A stretch of DNA of 64,000 bases, taken from positions 23,828,107 through 23,892,106 of the forward strand of contig CM038722.1 in the NCBI GenBank assembly GCA_021613375.1, written 5' to 3'. A program made the position numbers and the translations under genes. The DNA comes from Megaleporinus macrocephalus (Eukaryota; Chordata; Actinopteri; Characiformes; Anostomidae). Shown piece by piece: positions 1 to 10,189 of the stretch (positions within the stretch are counted from its first letter, which is position 1; every line of letters begins with the position of its first letter). A model generated the notes under the pieces. It saw only the letters and a list, made by a program, of their open reading frames with translations, did not search any database and was not told where the DNA came from.

Positions 1-602
1 TCTCTCTCTCACTTTCTCCTTCTCTGTCTGTCTGTCTATCTCTCTTTTACTGTTTCTCTTCCTATGTTTCTCCTTTTCTCTGTCTGTCTGCCTCTCTATC
101 TTTTTCATACTGTTTCTCTTCCTATGTTTCTCCCTTTCTCTGTCCGTCTGTCTCTCGCTCCCTTTCTCTCTGTCTTTCTCTTGCTCCTTTTATTTCTCTC
201 TGTCTCTCTCTTTGTTTCTCTCTCTGTCTCTCTCTCACTTTCTCCTTCTCTGTCTGTCTGTCTCTCTATCTCTCTCTTACTGTTTCTCTTCCTATGTTTT
301 CCTATGTCTCTTACTGTTTCTCTTCCTCCCTTTCTCTGTCTGCCTTTCTCTCGCTCCTTTTCTCTCTCTTCTCTCTTTCTCACTCCCTTTCTCTCTCTGT
401 CTTTCTCTTACTCCTTTTCTCTCTTCTCTCTCTCTCTCGCTCCCTTTCTCTCGCTCCTTTTATTTCTCTCTCTCTATCTCGCATTCTCTTTCTCTCTTTC
501 TCTCTCTCTCTTTGTCTCTCACTCCATTTCTCATGCTCGCTCTCTCTCTCTCTTGCTCGCTTTTTCTCTCTCTCTGTCTCTCGCTCTGTTTCTCTTGTTT
601 TC

Positions 603-636
<34 letters not shown>

Positions 637-662
637 GCTCTGTTTCTCTCGCTCGCTCTCTC
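1..662. repeat. Polypyrimidine low-complexity tract, imperfect CT/TTTCTC repeats
   Basis: The + strand is almost pure C and T for about 660 bases, with rare A and G. Imperfect higher-order repeats are visible: a motif reading TACTGTTTCTCTTCCTATG recurs near 49, 109 and 282. All six frames give Ser/Leu/Phe-rich or Arg/Glu-rich ORFs, which are composition artefacts. Long homopurine-homopyrimidine DNA can adopt triplex structures; that is known for such tracts and not shown here. Confidence 0.93.
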
Positions 663-833
663 AGCCTGCTGGGGGTTAAAAATGACCAAGAGGCGATCTC
701 TAAGCGCCCAGGAAGTAAATCCCTCCTTCATAGCCTCTTCTGTTCATGCAACGCTCCCACTGCGTGGAGCCCTCCCGGATGCCTTTGATGACTCCGGTTT
801 CCGTCTAATTAATGAAGGGAAATTAGGGGATAC

Positions 834-874
<41 letters not shown>

Positions 875-1270
875 CCCCTCAGCCTTAATACGTTTGATGG
901 CTCATTAAAAACCATTCAGTCCGCAAACCCGCAATGCGATAGCCGCTCATGCTGCGAGGAAAAAAACGGGGGGGAAAGGGAAAGGGTGGGCTATGGTCTC
1001 CACATCCCTTGTTCCCAGGGTGGATGTGTATTCTGATGGGGGGGGAGAGGAAAAGAGGTCCAAGATTCCCTAGGCTCCTCCAGCAGCCCAAGAAAAGGTC
1101 TATGCTTAAAAAAAACACTCTTTTGTCGTCCTCCACATGGGACGATCGTTAATTTATCCCTCTGGTAGCTCTGCTTTGTCAGTGTCCCCACAAGGCCCTC
1201 GCTCGCCGGATCTCGAAAGCATGTGAGGTCAGCGGCGTAATATCATGAACAGCGTTCGGCTTCCTTCTCA
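663..1270. other. Low-repeat GC-richer island, candidate conserved noncoding element
   Basis: Sequence complexity rises sharply after the pyrimidine tract. The stretch carries TAATTAATGAAGG and a balanced composition unlike the AT-rich DNA that follows, and is split by a (CT)n run at 836-872. No ORF is convincing and no transposon signature is seen. It could be a regulatory element or an unrecognised old repeat. Confidence 0.3.
836..872. repeat. (CT)n microsatellite
   Basis: About 18 uninterrupted CT units followed by a C run. Confidence 0.97.
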
Positions 1271-1640
1271 AAGCTCCACTAAGACTATAGGAAGCGGGGC
1301 TTAAGCTCTAAGGACCGTATGCAGTCCAGACATGACTTACAGATTAGTGTTATAGTAGTTATTTAATCCCTGAAGACAAAGCTTATTAATAAGTGAATAA
1401 TAAGTCTACAGCTGACGTGGTTGGAGTACCACACGAGCAAACACTTTGAAAACTTAGCTACACGTACACATACTTTTATTTACTGCTAACCTTCTCACCC
1501 CCAGAAACATTTACATATATAATATTTACAAATATATATAAAACTGATATTTTATCAAATATCCTCCTCCATGCCTGATTACTATAGTTATTTTGAAATA
1601 AACTAAATATAAATCAAATGTTACAAGATCAGGGCATGAT
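1271..1640. other. AT-rich intergenic DNA, nothing recognised
   Basis: No ORF, repeat terminus or RNA gene is visible. Confidence 0.5.
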
Positions 1641-1870
1641 TAATGGAGCACTTTGTGAGATTTTTAGTTTAAAGCATTCTTAAATTAATTAGAATGTTAA
1701 TAATTAACCATTTAGTCTGTATGTATCATTGTTGCAGAGATATCTATTGAAGGTAGAATCCTAACACTTGTCTTATCTCGCAATACCACTTAATACCTCA
1801 AGTGTTGCTGCTGAGTCACTTTAGCATTGAAAAGAGAAAAAGAAGAAATAGATTTTGCTGTGGAGCTAAG
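1641..1870 (-). mobile_element. Degraded copy of MITE family A (AAAGGAGCAATATGTAAGAT termini)
   Basis: The order of motifs matches the intact copy at 41203-41743 read in reverse: a decayed terminus (TAATGGAGCACTTTGTGAGA), then CAGAGATATCTATTGAAGG, then a CTTATCTCGCAATACCACTT stretch, then the TGAGTCACT segment. Only about half of the element is recognisable. Non-autonomous; no coding capacity. Confidence 0.45.
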
Positions 1871-3795
1871 ATATACTATGTTTTTAGCTTTTAGCTAGAT
1901 GAAGCTATGTTGCTGTTTCTAGAGCGCTGGACTGAAACCCTTAGTTTTAAAATAGAACTATGACTTTATGGAGCTTATCAAGAATATTCTGCAATACTTT
2001 ACAGTTCTATTCAGTCACACAGAGGGTTACTATGGTAGAATGTTGTTTTACATCCTTCCATCCATATTGGGAAAGTGGTTGTGATTGTGTTAGTATATAC
2101 ACAGGCTTAAATCCCAAAGTAAATGTTTGTGAGTTCAATCTCAAAGTGAGTTTAAGCATTGTTTCCTGGCTGAATCCGCCAAAGGAATGTTTAAGGTGGC
2201 CAACAGATTTGTGTCCAACTTCTTGTAACACTTCTCTGTGTGAGCAAATCCTCCTTCATCCTCCTTGAGCCCTTTGATCATGTATGTTTGTATCGGTGCG
2301 CTTTTATGAATTTGAGTACAAGCCATTGAGCTCAGTATCAGCCTGATACCAGTACTGATGCATGTTAGTATCATTTCAACAAAGTTTTATTCTACTCACC
2401 TTATTCTATTTGTTGACAGACAAGAAAAACCTGGTGAAAATGTCTTCTGGCATAAAAAACAAACATTTTTATCCCCCAAAAAATCTCCTTTTCTAAAAAC
2501 AAACACAAATGTGGAATGGATCATGTGATTAAAATCTGTACTAGATTTGTATTATATCTGTATTAGAATTTATCCACTATAGGAGCCAAAAGAAGGACTG
2601 CCTTTACTGTATATTTTGTTTTGAAATATTTGATATTTGATTGCCATTATCGTTGTTTACTGTAGTTATGGTGTAATTGTATACTGTCTCTTGGATCTTT
2701 TTGCTCACTAGGGGGCGATTGAGAGCAGTTGGGTTTTGGATGCAAAATGGAGCACAGGGTTTTTTGACCATAGCATAGCTTAGAGGTTTACCTTTAGTAG
2801 ATATTTAGATTTATTGTTTGTAAGTCAAACCTTTTTCCTTCGAAGCATTTTTTTAATATTTACATGTGGACTTTGTAGTTAGTGGGAAGAAGGGTAAATG
2901 TCAGACACACTCAACCAGCTAAAGCCAACTGCCTACATCCACTTTATTTTAATGAGCTAGGCTTAATAATTAACATCAAATCACAAAATGCTTTAGCTTT
3001 TGTTATGGCCGGCAATAACAGCCACTCCTCAAATTAAAGCTAGCATATGAGCTCTCAAGTGGCTTTCTTTGGCTCCATCATTGTGAGGTTGAAAGTTCAT
3101 TCCTTGGTGATGTCTAAAGAGTGAGAGTGAGCCTTTCATATGATGGTCTCAAAAAACACTAGATCTCGATATTGTAGTAATGAAGTGTCACTGATTTCTG
3201 AGATCTTTCTTCTAAACCCTCCCTTAGGAGAAGAGAGGAGATTAACATCAGCATGTCAAGTTCTAGTGATGAATGACAAAAGCATGAGTTCTCCTTCTAC
3301 ACTGATAGACTGCTGGAAGAGGTCTGTGATAAAGAATAGAGCTATAGAAGAAAATGATAAGATCTTATACTTTCCATGTGGAAATGTTATTCAGCTAAGG
3401 CTGGGCTGAGATGAGTTAGAACAAAATGTTGTCACATCTATGGATTAAATGAGACAATCCGACAGTTACTTAAAAAAAAAGAGGGGAACTAGTTTCTCTC
3501 TGATTTCAAGCAGATATTAAACATGTCTAATAGAAGCGCACAAGACTAAGACTCTTTCATTTAGACTATTTCTCTCCTCTGAGCTGGAAGTTCTGCCCCA
3601 TCACTCAATACAATGCTTGCCTAGTTAACATAACAGTACCAACATTCTCCTGTAACATTCAACAGTGGTTTCTCAAAGAGAGCATGTGCAGTAATATAAT
3701 GGGAAGAATAGGAGAATAATAAAAAGCCCCTCAATGTACTTCTGATTGGGAGTTCTTGTTGCGAAGCCACCTCAAATAAGGCTGATTATACACAA
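1871..3795. other. Intergenic DNA, mostly unrecognised
   Basis: AT-rich sequence with no credible exon. Short ORFs near 1960-2268 and 3140-3409 have no recognisable domain, splice context or biased composition. One CTCF-like site lies at 2706-2720. Confidence 0.5.
2706..2720 (+). promoter_or_regulatory. CTCF-like motif
   Basis: CACTAGGGGGCGATT fits the known vertebrate CTCF core (CCASYAGRGGGC) well. CTCF sites in fish are often carried by repeats, and occupancy cannot be judged from sequence. Confidence 0.3.
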
Positions 3796-4341
3796 TTGAG
3801 TCACATTATTATGACCAATTCCTACTTTTGATGGACGCAGTGCGTAGGCGGCAGCGTTATGATCTGGGGAATGTTTTCGTGGAATTTTCTAGACCCACGC
3901 ATTCATGTGGAAAGCACTCTCAACCAATTTCAAGGATGGGTCTCAATCCATCCTTGCAGATCAGGTACACCATACATTCTGATAGCCTTTACTGGGACGA
4001 ATGAAATCTTCCAGCAAGACAATGCAACCCATCTCATGGCTAGGGTTATCCAACATTGGTTGAAAGAGCTAACCAAGACTTCCAAGTACTACCCTGGACC
4101 CCTAAATTCCCAAAACTTTAACCCAAATTAGCATCTGCGGGACCACCTTGGTCGTTGTGTTGACTATATGGATCCTTCCACATGCGCCCTCCAGCAGCTG
4201 TGGGATGCACTGCAGTCAGCATGGCTCCAGATATCTTTGACAAACTACTAAGACCCCAACTCCAACCCATCTAGATACTGTTGGTACTGCACACTGTGGC
4301 TATTTTGGATATTAGCTTGTGATAATAATAATGTGACTTGG
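3796..4341 (+). mobile_element. Internally deleted Tc1/mariner element
   Basis: Both ends show the inverted terminal motif: GAGTCACATTATTATGACC at the left, and TAATAATAATGTGACTTG at the right, whose complement reads CAAGTCACATTATTATTA. The interior holds the C-terminal half of a Tc1-type transposase. At about 546 bp it is far shorter than the usual 1.2-1.6 kb, so the 5' coding half is missing. A clear TA target duplication cannot be fixed at the decayed ends. Confidence 0.75.
3847..4290 (+). pseudogene. Tc1-like transposase fragment (DDE domain, dead)
   Basis: The reading frame begins inside the conserved block GGSVMIWGMF (about 3847-3876), which in Tc1 transposases lies between the first and second catalytic Asp. 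It continues to QQDNATH at about 4012-4032, the block holding the second catalytic Asp. The region that should read SPDLNPIE with the third acidic residue is decayed to NSQNFNPN followed by a stop at 4129-4131, so the catalytic Glu is lost. The DNA-binding N-terminus and first Asp are absent. The product cannot be active. Family assignment is firm from motif order; the subfamily is not determined. Confidence 0.8.
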
Positions 4342-4958
4342 TTATGTAGTAAGGTTAATGAAGACCCACAAAGAAATAAGCTTTCGAAGCCAATATTTCC
4401 ATAAATACGAAGCTTCACAAGCTGTAAACAAGCACAGTGTGGAGCTTTACACCAGCAACTCTGTCACCTGTGAGGAAAAAAAAATAAAAGTCAGCAAAGG
4501 ATATAAGGGGCAGATGTCCAGCTCTGATAACCTGTTTGCAGAAGATAGAAAGGACAACAGCCTGTAGCGGGATCATTTAAATCTAGTCCAGCCCCTCTGA
4601 AAAAGAGAAAGAAAGTCCCAAAAGACAGGCAGCTGAGGATTTACAGCACTGCTTCAGGTCACCTCATTCCAGGCCTAGTGCGGCTAAGGCCTATTTATGC
4701 TTCTAGGGAAGCAGCACCATGGAGGATTCAGGCTAAAGTCGGCCAGGGGCTGCATACACACACACAGTGTACCAATGTTTAGTGTGTCACGCAAGAGTCT
4801 GAGACATACACGCACACACACTGATACTCTTTCCACCCTCTCTTTCTCTCTTTTGCTCCTTCTTTACTGCTTTTTGAGCTAGATTAGGAGACTTGGAGAT
4901 CAACTGTAAAAGTTTTTATTGACAAGATCTATAATTATACAGCTCTTATTCAGAAATA
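4342..4958. other. Intergenic DNA, nothing firm
   Basis: A short ORF at 4358-4567 has no recognisable domain. Short CA-rich stretches occur near 4755-4825. Confidence 0.5.
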
Positions 4959-5206
4959 TAGCGTTGCTATCCAATGAAAAACATATCTCCATTTTTTCAA
5001 TTTGTATTTTTCTGTCTTGTTGGAATGCAACAGATGTTCTTTGTATCCTGTGAAAGTTTCATGATGAATGGACCAATAGAAATGCTCCAAAATAAGTTGG
5101 ATATATTTCTGGTTCCATTGAATTACATTAAAAGTAAAGACAGTTTTTGGTCTCTCCTGTAAAGTTGTGATTTTAGAGATATTAGTTTTTATTCGGACAG
5201 CTATAG
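4959..5206 (+). mobile_element. MITE family B, complete copy
   Basis: Imperfect terminal inverted repeats are seen: left GTTGCTATCCAATGAAAAAC, right end carrying the complement of CTGTCCGAATAAAAACTAAT. The core contains the family hallmark ATGGACCAATAGAAATGCTC and a downstream CTCTCCTGTAAAGTT block. The same core occurs near 24830 (reverse), 29240, 33290, 36095 and 58900. About 250 bp, non-coding. Confidence 0.75.
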
Positions 5207-5289
5207 AAGATATAGAAGAGTTTTGTATATTGAGAAAATTGTTGAATAGATTTATGTTTTTTGTTTAAATCAATGCAAAATGAACTAAC

Positions 5290-6180
5290 ATTAAAATGAA
5301 ACATAATGTGATATGTTAAAGATGTGTGTATACTGTGTTGCCGAGATCTACTGAAGTGAGCGTGCTCAAAAGGCAATAGTGAGCTGCTGTAGTGACTAGT
5401 CAAGTCCAATAGCTAACCTTTTGCCAATCATGTTGAAGGTCCTCCTCCTAGTTAATACAATAAAGGACATATAGCCAATGAAGGGACAAGTACATGACCG
5501 GCACTGCCCTCTCCCAGCAAGAAAGCACATTCGGCAGCAAACAAATGAAGCTAAATAAATAGAAGAAATTGGTGTGGCTTTCTGCCGCTGGAGACACTCT
5601 TGGCAAGTTAAGGGATGTAATTTGATGCTGAACTCATAACATTTCTTCTAGACTGGTGAATAAACAGATGATGCTAACAGGTACTGTGCATTTCTGTCAC
5701 TATCTGCCTTTCTCTTGTCTGTCTATGTCTTTGTTTACACTCTCCTGTCATGTTCCATGTGCTTATGTTCGTTTTGGATGTGTGCTCTTTCTTATCTCCG
5801 CCATTGTGTTATGCTCCTTGCCTGCTCCGAGTTTGCGTCTCTCCCCGTTTCCAAATGTTTCCTGATTCCTTTTTAAATCCTTTGTTTTCTCCTTGTCCTT
5901 GTCCAGCATTGTTAAATGTACTCTATTCATTGTTCCTCATTGTTCCTCTTGGTTTGTAGCCTGTGTTTTGTTTTGATGTTCTGAAACTTACTACTTTGTT
6001 TCTTCGTATCTTTGTTTTTATTTGGACTATGGACCTTATAGTCATATCATTTGCACTTGTATCCACCTCTCCCGGTTCCCTCGACTTTGCTTTTTCTTAG
6101 TTTCTTACGATAAAGATGGACACCAGAACTTGGTGATATGTGGCCCACTATAGTTGAGGGTTAAGAGGATTTAGTGAAGT
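5290..6180 (-). mobile_element. MITE family A copy interrupted by an LTR-like insert
   Basis: Left part 5290-5694 follows the complement of the intact copy at 41203-41743, including CATTTCTTCTAGACTGGT at 5640-5657 and GTACTGTGCATTT just before 5694. The expected continuation, TGGTGATATGTTGCCCCC in the intact copy, reappears at about 6130 as TGGTGATATGTGGCCC after roughly 430 bases of foreign sequence. The far terminus is decayed. Confidence 0.6.
5695..6124 (+). mobile_element. LTR-like insert, solo LTR candidate
   Basis: Begins TGTCACTATCTGCC, like the TGTCACG starts at 12115, 49248 and 58101. It shares the T-rich, CTGTCTTTGTTTAC-type opening with these relatives. It lies inside the MITE at 5290-6180, which fixes it as an insertion. 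Exact right end and target duplication are not resolved. No coding region. The small ORFs at 5656-5959 are incidental. Confidence 0.5.
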
Positions 6181-6760
6181 ATTATTAGCCCTGCTTAAAT
6201 AGAGGGTCACTGCATTCTCAGCCAGACTCCGCCCCTATGTGTCTAGTCTGTAGCCCTGTTTTGTAATCATCTCACTTGATTCTCAACTAAAATTTCTATT
6301 TTTAGATCCTCAATTTTCCCCTTTGTCGTTATATAGAATCTTGAATTTGTGTTTAATTCCTTACTTTTGTCATTTCTTTGTTTTTTTTGCCATTTTGTTC
6401 CTGTCCATTTAGAATGTTAGCTAGTCTCAAAAGCCAGACTCTCTGACTATTAACAGAGAGACTGGTGCATCTGTCCTTTAACATGGGGCAGTAAGGGCTG
6501 TTTGAATGACATGCAAAATATCTAACTCAGATTGTTGTAGCATGAAAAGTTGAATGAGTCTGGGTACAAAGCCGGTCTCGCCAAACAACTGGCAAATGAA
6601 CAGGTAATTATTTGCTGTATTTACAACAACAAACCTCTCACTAAACCTAATGCCAGATGAACTGAATATATCTGATTGCCTGCAGTCTCAGCTGAGGCTC
6701 ATCGTGGCTGGGTCATATTGTATTTACATGCATTATCCCCTTCATTTGCCAGGCAGGTAA
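6181..6760. other. Intergenic DNA, nothing recognised
   Basis: No exon or element terminus recognised. Confidence 0.5.
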
Positions 6761-7010
6761 AACATGCTTTAGAGTGGTTGAGCATTACAGAGACAGGCCT
6801 GGTGTTGCCCGCCTGAAATATGTTGCCCACCGTTCTTCATGAATTCCAAATCACAGCGAATTAATTAATGTCCAAAGCGCACCGCAAATAGAAAATCCTT
6901 CAGCAGGAGAGAGAGCGTTCCGGGGCCGTCGAGGGAGCATTATTCAGCGCCAGCTCACGACTGAACACGTCCGTGGGCAAAAGTCCTACTTTAGGAACTT
7001 TGATGGTACT
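6760..7010. other. Candidate conserved noncoding element
   Basis: Low-repeat island with AATTAATTAATGTCC and GC-rich flanks (GTTCCGGGGCCGTCGAGGG), abruptly followed by simple-repeat-rich DNA. No ORF. Inference from composition and homeodomain-type cores only. Confidence 0.35.
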
Positions 7011-7197
7011 TTTTTGGTGAGTGCTGAGCTTAGCCTGTCAAAAACAGGATTTTGAGGGAGGAGAGACAGACAGAGATAAAGATAAAGGAGAAAAAGAGAA
7101 GGAAAGAGAAACGGGGTTCTCTGTGGAGGACAACTTGAATGATAATTATGAGATGAAACAAATTTCACAAATTTTAAAAGGAAAAAACAAACAAATA

Positions 7198-7203
<6 letters not shown>

Positions 7204-7261
<58 letters not shown>
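7204..7261. repeat. (TA)n microsatellite
   Basis: About 29 TA units. It generates spurious Tyr-Ile repeat ORFs on both strands. Confidence 0.98.
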
Positions 7262-7262
<1 letters not shown>

Positions 7263-7477
7263 CTGTGTAGTTTTCGGGACATTCTATTACATTTAAAAAG
7301 CTATTTTTTATTTTTTTGGTCAGAAAAAACTGTTTAAAAAAAAATATTATTAATACAGTAAGTAATGGTTTTAAATACATCAGTGTGCAACCCAGATTTT
7401 TAACAAGGTTCATATGAGCTTAGATTTGTAACTTTTGCACAGTACTGCACACAAACACATATATACACACACACATA

Positions 7478-8125
7478 GAGCCCTTTCCACAATTATTGGA
7501 ACGCCTCGTTAAGATGTGTTCCTATGGTGTAGATTTGGTCACATGTTTAGGGTCATTATCTTGCTGAAAGTCCCAGTCACGACCCATCTTCAGCTTTTGA
7601 GGCCACCAGATTTTGATTTCAAACATCCTAGCATTTCAAAGAGTTTATGATGCAAGGTGCCCGGGGCCTTTGGAAGAGAAACAGGCCCACAGCATCACCA
7701 ATCCTCCCCCCTACTTCACAGTGGGCATGAGGTGCTTTTCCGTATACTCATCTTTTGTGTTACGCCAGATCCGCTTACAGCGTTTGTTGCCAAAACACTC
7801 TAGCTTGGTCTCATCTTGACTTGTTTGCCACTGTTCCAGTTGTTTTTAACTTCTTGATGATTCGTCTGACTGTAGATGTGGGCAGGTATAGGTGATGTTC
7901 TTGTAGTGCCTGACTTACGAAGGTTGACAAACATCTGCCTTACTTGAATGGTGTGATTCTTGTCTTTCCCATGTTGAAGAGTGGATGAGAGAAATAGGCC
8001 TCTGTGTCACATCATATTTATACTCCAGGGAAACAGGAAGTGATGAATTACTAATTAAAGGTTTCTAGATGCTCTGATCAACTTTATAAAGGTATTCAAT
8101 TGTGCCTGTACAGTTTGTATTATAT
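7478..8125 (-). mobile_element. Degraded Tc1-like element, transposase on minus strand
   Basis: The stretch from GGCCCACAGCATCACCAATC (7685) through TACTTCACAGTGGGCATGAG corresponds, on the minus strand, to the block encoding the HVKGGGGSVM-type region of Tc1 transposases. That is followed towards higher coordinates by the helix-turn-helix part. No frame stays open for more than about 70 codons and the terminal repeats are not recognisable. It is an old remnant of about 650 bp. Confidence 0.65.
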
Positions 8126-8168
8126 CCATAGAAAAGCATGGTCAATAGAATGAGACCTTCTGGAGTAG

Positions 8169-8169
<1 letters not shown>

Positions 8170-8202
<33 letters not shown>
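8170..8202. repeat. (TA)n microsatellite abutting a MITE terminus
   Basis: About 16 TA units ending exactly where a TATATGTCC-type transposon end begins, suggesting expansion of the terminal TATA of the element. Confidence 0.93.
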
Positions 8203-8206
<4 letters not shown>

Positions 8207-8642
8207 CAAACTCATAGCTTTGTCTAGCATGGTGCAAAGGCCCCCCAGCATGTGGCTGTGGAGACGTTCTCTGCAGTGTTATACAATGCAGTCCCTTTAG
8301 TATGCATTGGAGTGGAGTTTGTGATCCAGAACTAAACATTCAACAGCAGCATGTAACCTCACAAATGCTCTTGTAGCTGAATCTACTCCTTTAACAAAAT
8401 TTCTTTTCTTGTTTACATGAGCTATACTTGTGTTGTCCTTGCTGATAATGCTGTAGTAATGCTCCTGAGGCTGAATGCAATTGAATTCTCAAAGCAATGT
8501 TTCAACATCTATTATAAAGCCTTCTCCCAAGTGCAGAGGCTGTTACTGCAGCAAAGGGGAAGCAAACTCCTTATTAATACCCATAGTTTCATAGTTTAAT
8601 AAGAAACAGTGGGTGAGGTGTCTACAAACTTTTGGACATATA
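8198..8642. mobile_element. Non-autonomous DNA transposon, TATATGTCC termini
   Basis: Left end TATATGTCCCAAACTCATAG. The right end is the complement of TATATGTCCAAAAGTTTGTA, giving imperfect inverted repeats about 20 bp long, about 445 bp apart. The interior shares GGCCCCCCAGCAT and GGAGTG blocks with the fragment at 9573-9825. Such TATA-ended elements are common non-autonomous Tc1/mariner-type repeats in fish; the class is inferred. Confidence 0.6.
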
Positions 8643-9570
8643 AAAAGTTCATATAAACATCTTGTCCAATTTATATGGAATCAATGCCACTGTAAAGAAA
8701 TCTGAACGATCTTAACGATCAAATTATGTTGATTTTTTTTTTTTTTTGGACAAACTGGTGAAGTACAGCAGCCACAATGCTTAGAAACACACCGAATGTG
8801 CCAAAGCACTTGTGCCAAAAGTAAAACTTTCACCATATCAACTTGGTTAAAGCCCTGCCAGCAGAATTTGTGTAGTGCGCTTACAGCAGTTTATGATACG
8901 CCTGAACTCAGAGTGCTCATGTAGCGCACATAACAGTGTTCCTTTTGTAGCGTAGCTGGCAACATAAAGTGATCTAATAATACAGGCCCACGTAATTATC
9001 TTCATAGGGTCAACTAAAGGACCAGTGTGCCATAGGTTGCATTAGTAAATATGAGGAACAGCCATTTTTATTTATTTATGTATTTTCCTCTGAGAAATGC
9101 TTTATTCTTGCTACATTTAGAGTTTTATTATTATTATAAAATTATGGTTATCAAAACCTTTTGAGTTGAGTATAACTTCCACAAAGGAACAGGCAGACAA
9201 AAATGAGATGAGCGTTTCAAAGAGCATTCCAAGCACGCATGTAACATTGGCAAAGCGATAGAGTGAGAAGAGGAAAAAAAGAAGAAGGGAAATCTGATGA
9301 TTAGAAGCAGCGGGGAAAAGAATACAGCGTCTGGGAAGAACAAGGAAGATGTAGCCAGGAGACAGTTAGCTTATATCAACATGCATTTGCTAAGCTGTCT
9401 GAGGAAGCGTGTGAGTGTGGGAACCATCAAAATGTGAGATCACATGTGAAACCCGCTGCTCTGGTCTGCGGTGGCTGAAATGTAGCTTCAGTGGAGTTAT
9501 GACGGACCTAAAGATTGTGGGAAAGACCTGATTTCAGACTCCTCCCGCCTGCTATCAAACGTCCTATATA
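8643..9570. other. Intergenic DNA, nothing recognised
   Basis: Includes a 15-base T run near 8734 and AT-rich sequence. The minus-strand ORF at 9134-9343 shows no domain. Confidence 0.5.
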
Positions 9571-9572
9571 CA

Positions 9573-9825
9573 GTACATGCCCAAAAGCATCTGGACACCT
9601 CGCCCACTACTCAAAGATGCAATCATTGCTGATGCAGATGCACACTATGTATGATCTCCATAGAAAGCGATGACAATCACATGATGTAAATAGAAAACTG
9701 CATATAAGCCTAAGGTCAGCATGCCTAATGACAGAGTTATACAGCCCCCCAGCATTGGGCTGTGGAATGGTGTATCTGTGTTCTCTGTAGTGATCCAATA
9801 CCTTTGGGATGAGTTGGAGTGATGA
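9573..9825. mobile_element. Fragment of the TATATGTCC-type MITE family
   Basis: Left end CATGCCCAAAAGCATCTGGA resembles the family terminus. The interior CAGCCCCCCAGCATTGGGCT and TGGGATGAGTTGGAGTG match the element at 8198-8642 in order. The right terminus is missing. Confidence 0.5.
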
Positions 9826-9892
9826 AGATATAATTAAGATCAATACTTGACCTCAATGACCTCAAATCCTTACAGCAATCTAAAGTCTAAAG

Positions 9893-10004
9893 CCGTGCGA
9901 TAGACTGGCAACCTGTCCATGGTGTACCCTGGCTTCGCCCAATGACGCTGGGATTGGCTCCAGCCCTGACTAACGGGATAAAGTGGAAAATAATGGATGG
10001 ATGG
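9893..10004 (+). mobile_element. SINE 3' half with GGAT tail
   Basis: Matches the 3' half of the complete SINE at 43010-43343: a TAGACTGGCAACCTGTCC block, then CGCCCAATGACGCTGGGATT, then ACGGGATAAAGTGG and an ATGGATGGATGG tail. The tRNA-like head is absent, so this is a 5'-truncated copy. Confidence 0.8.
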
Positions 10005-10189
10005 AGCAATCTGGGACTGACATGCATAATCTATATTTAAACTACTGACAGACATGTTTACATAACGTGCTATTCTAAGGATGAACCTATGAGATAAAGT
10101 GTGGAGTAGCAAAGTGAAAGCTCAATGTTAAGGATCATTAACTAAAACTATCTACAGAATATGGAGAAATAACTGGTTTGATGGAATGT

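Noticed and set aside
64..888. ORFs of up to 274 residues in the pyrimidine tract
   Set aside because: Ser/Leu/Phe or Arg/Glu composition arises from CT repeats; all frames are open for the same trivial reason.
6986..7413. ORFs with long Tyr-Ile repeats, also at 21656-21895
   Set aside because: Direct translation of (TA)n microsatellites.
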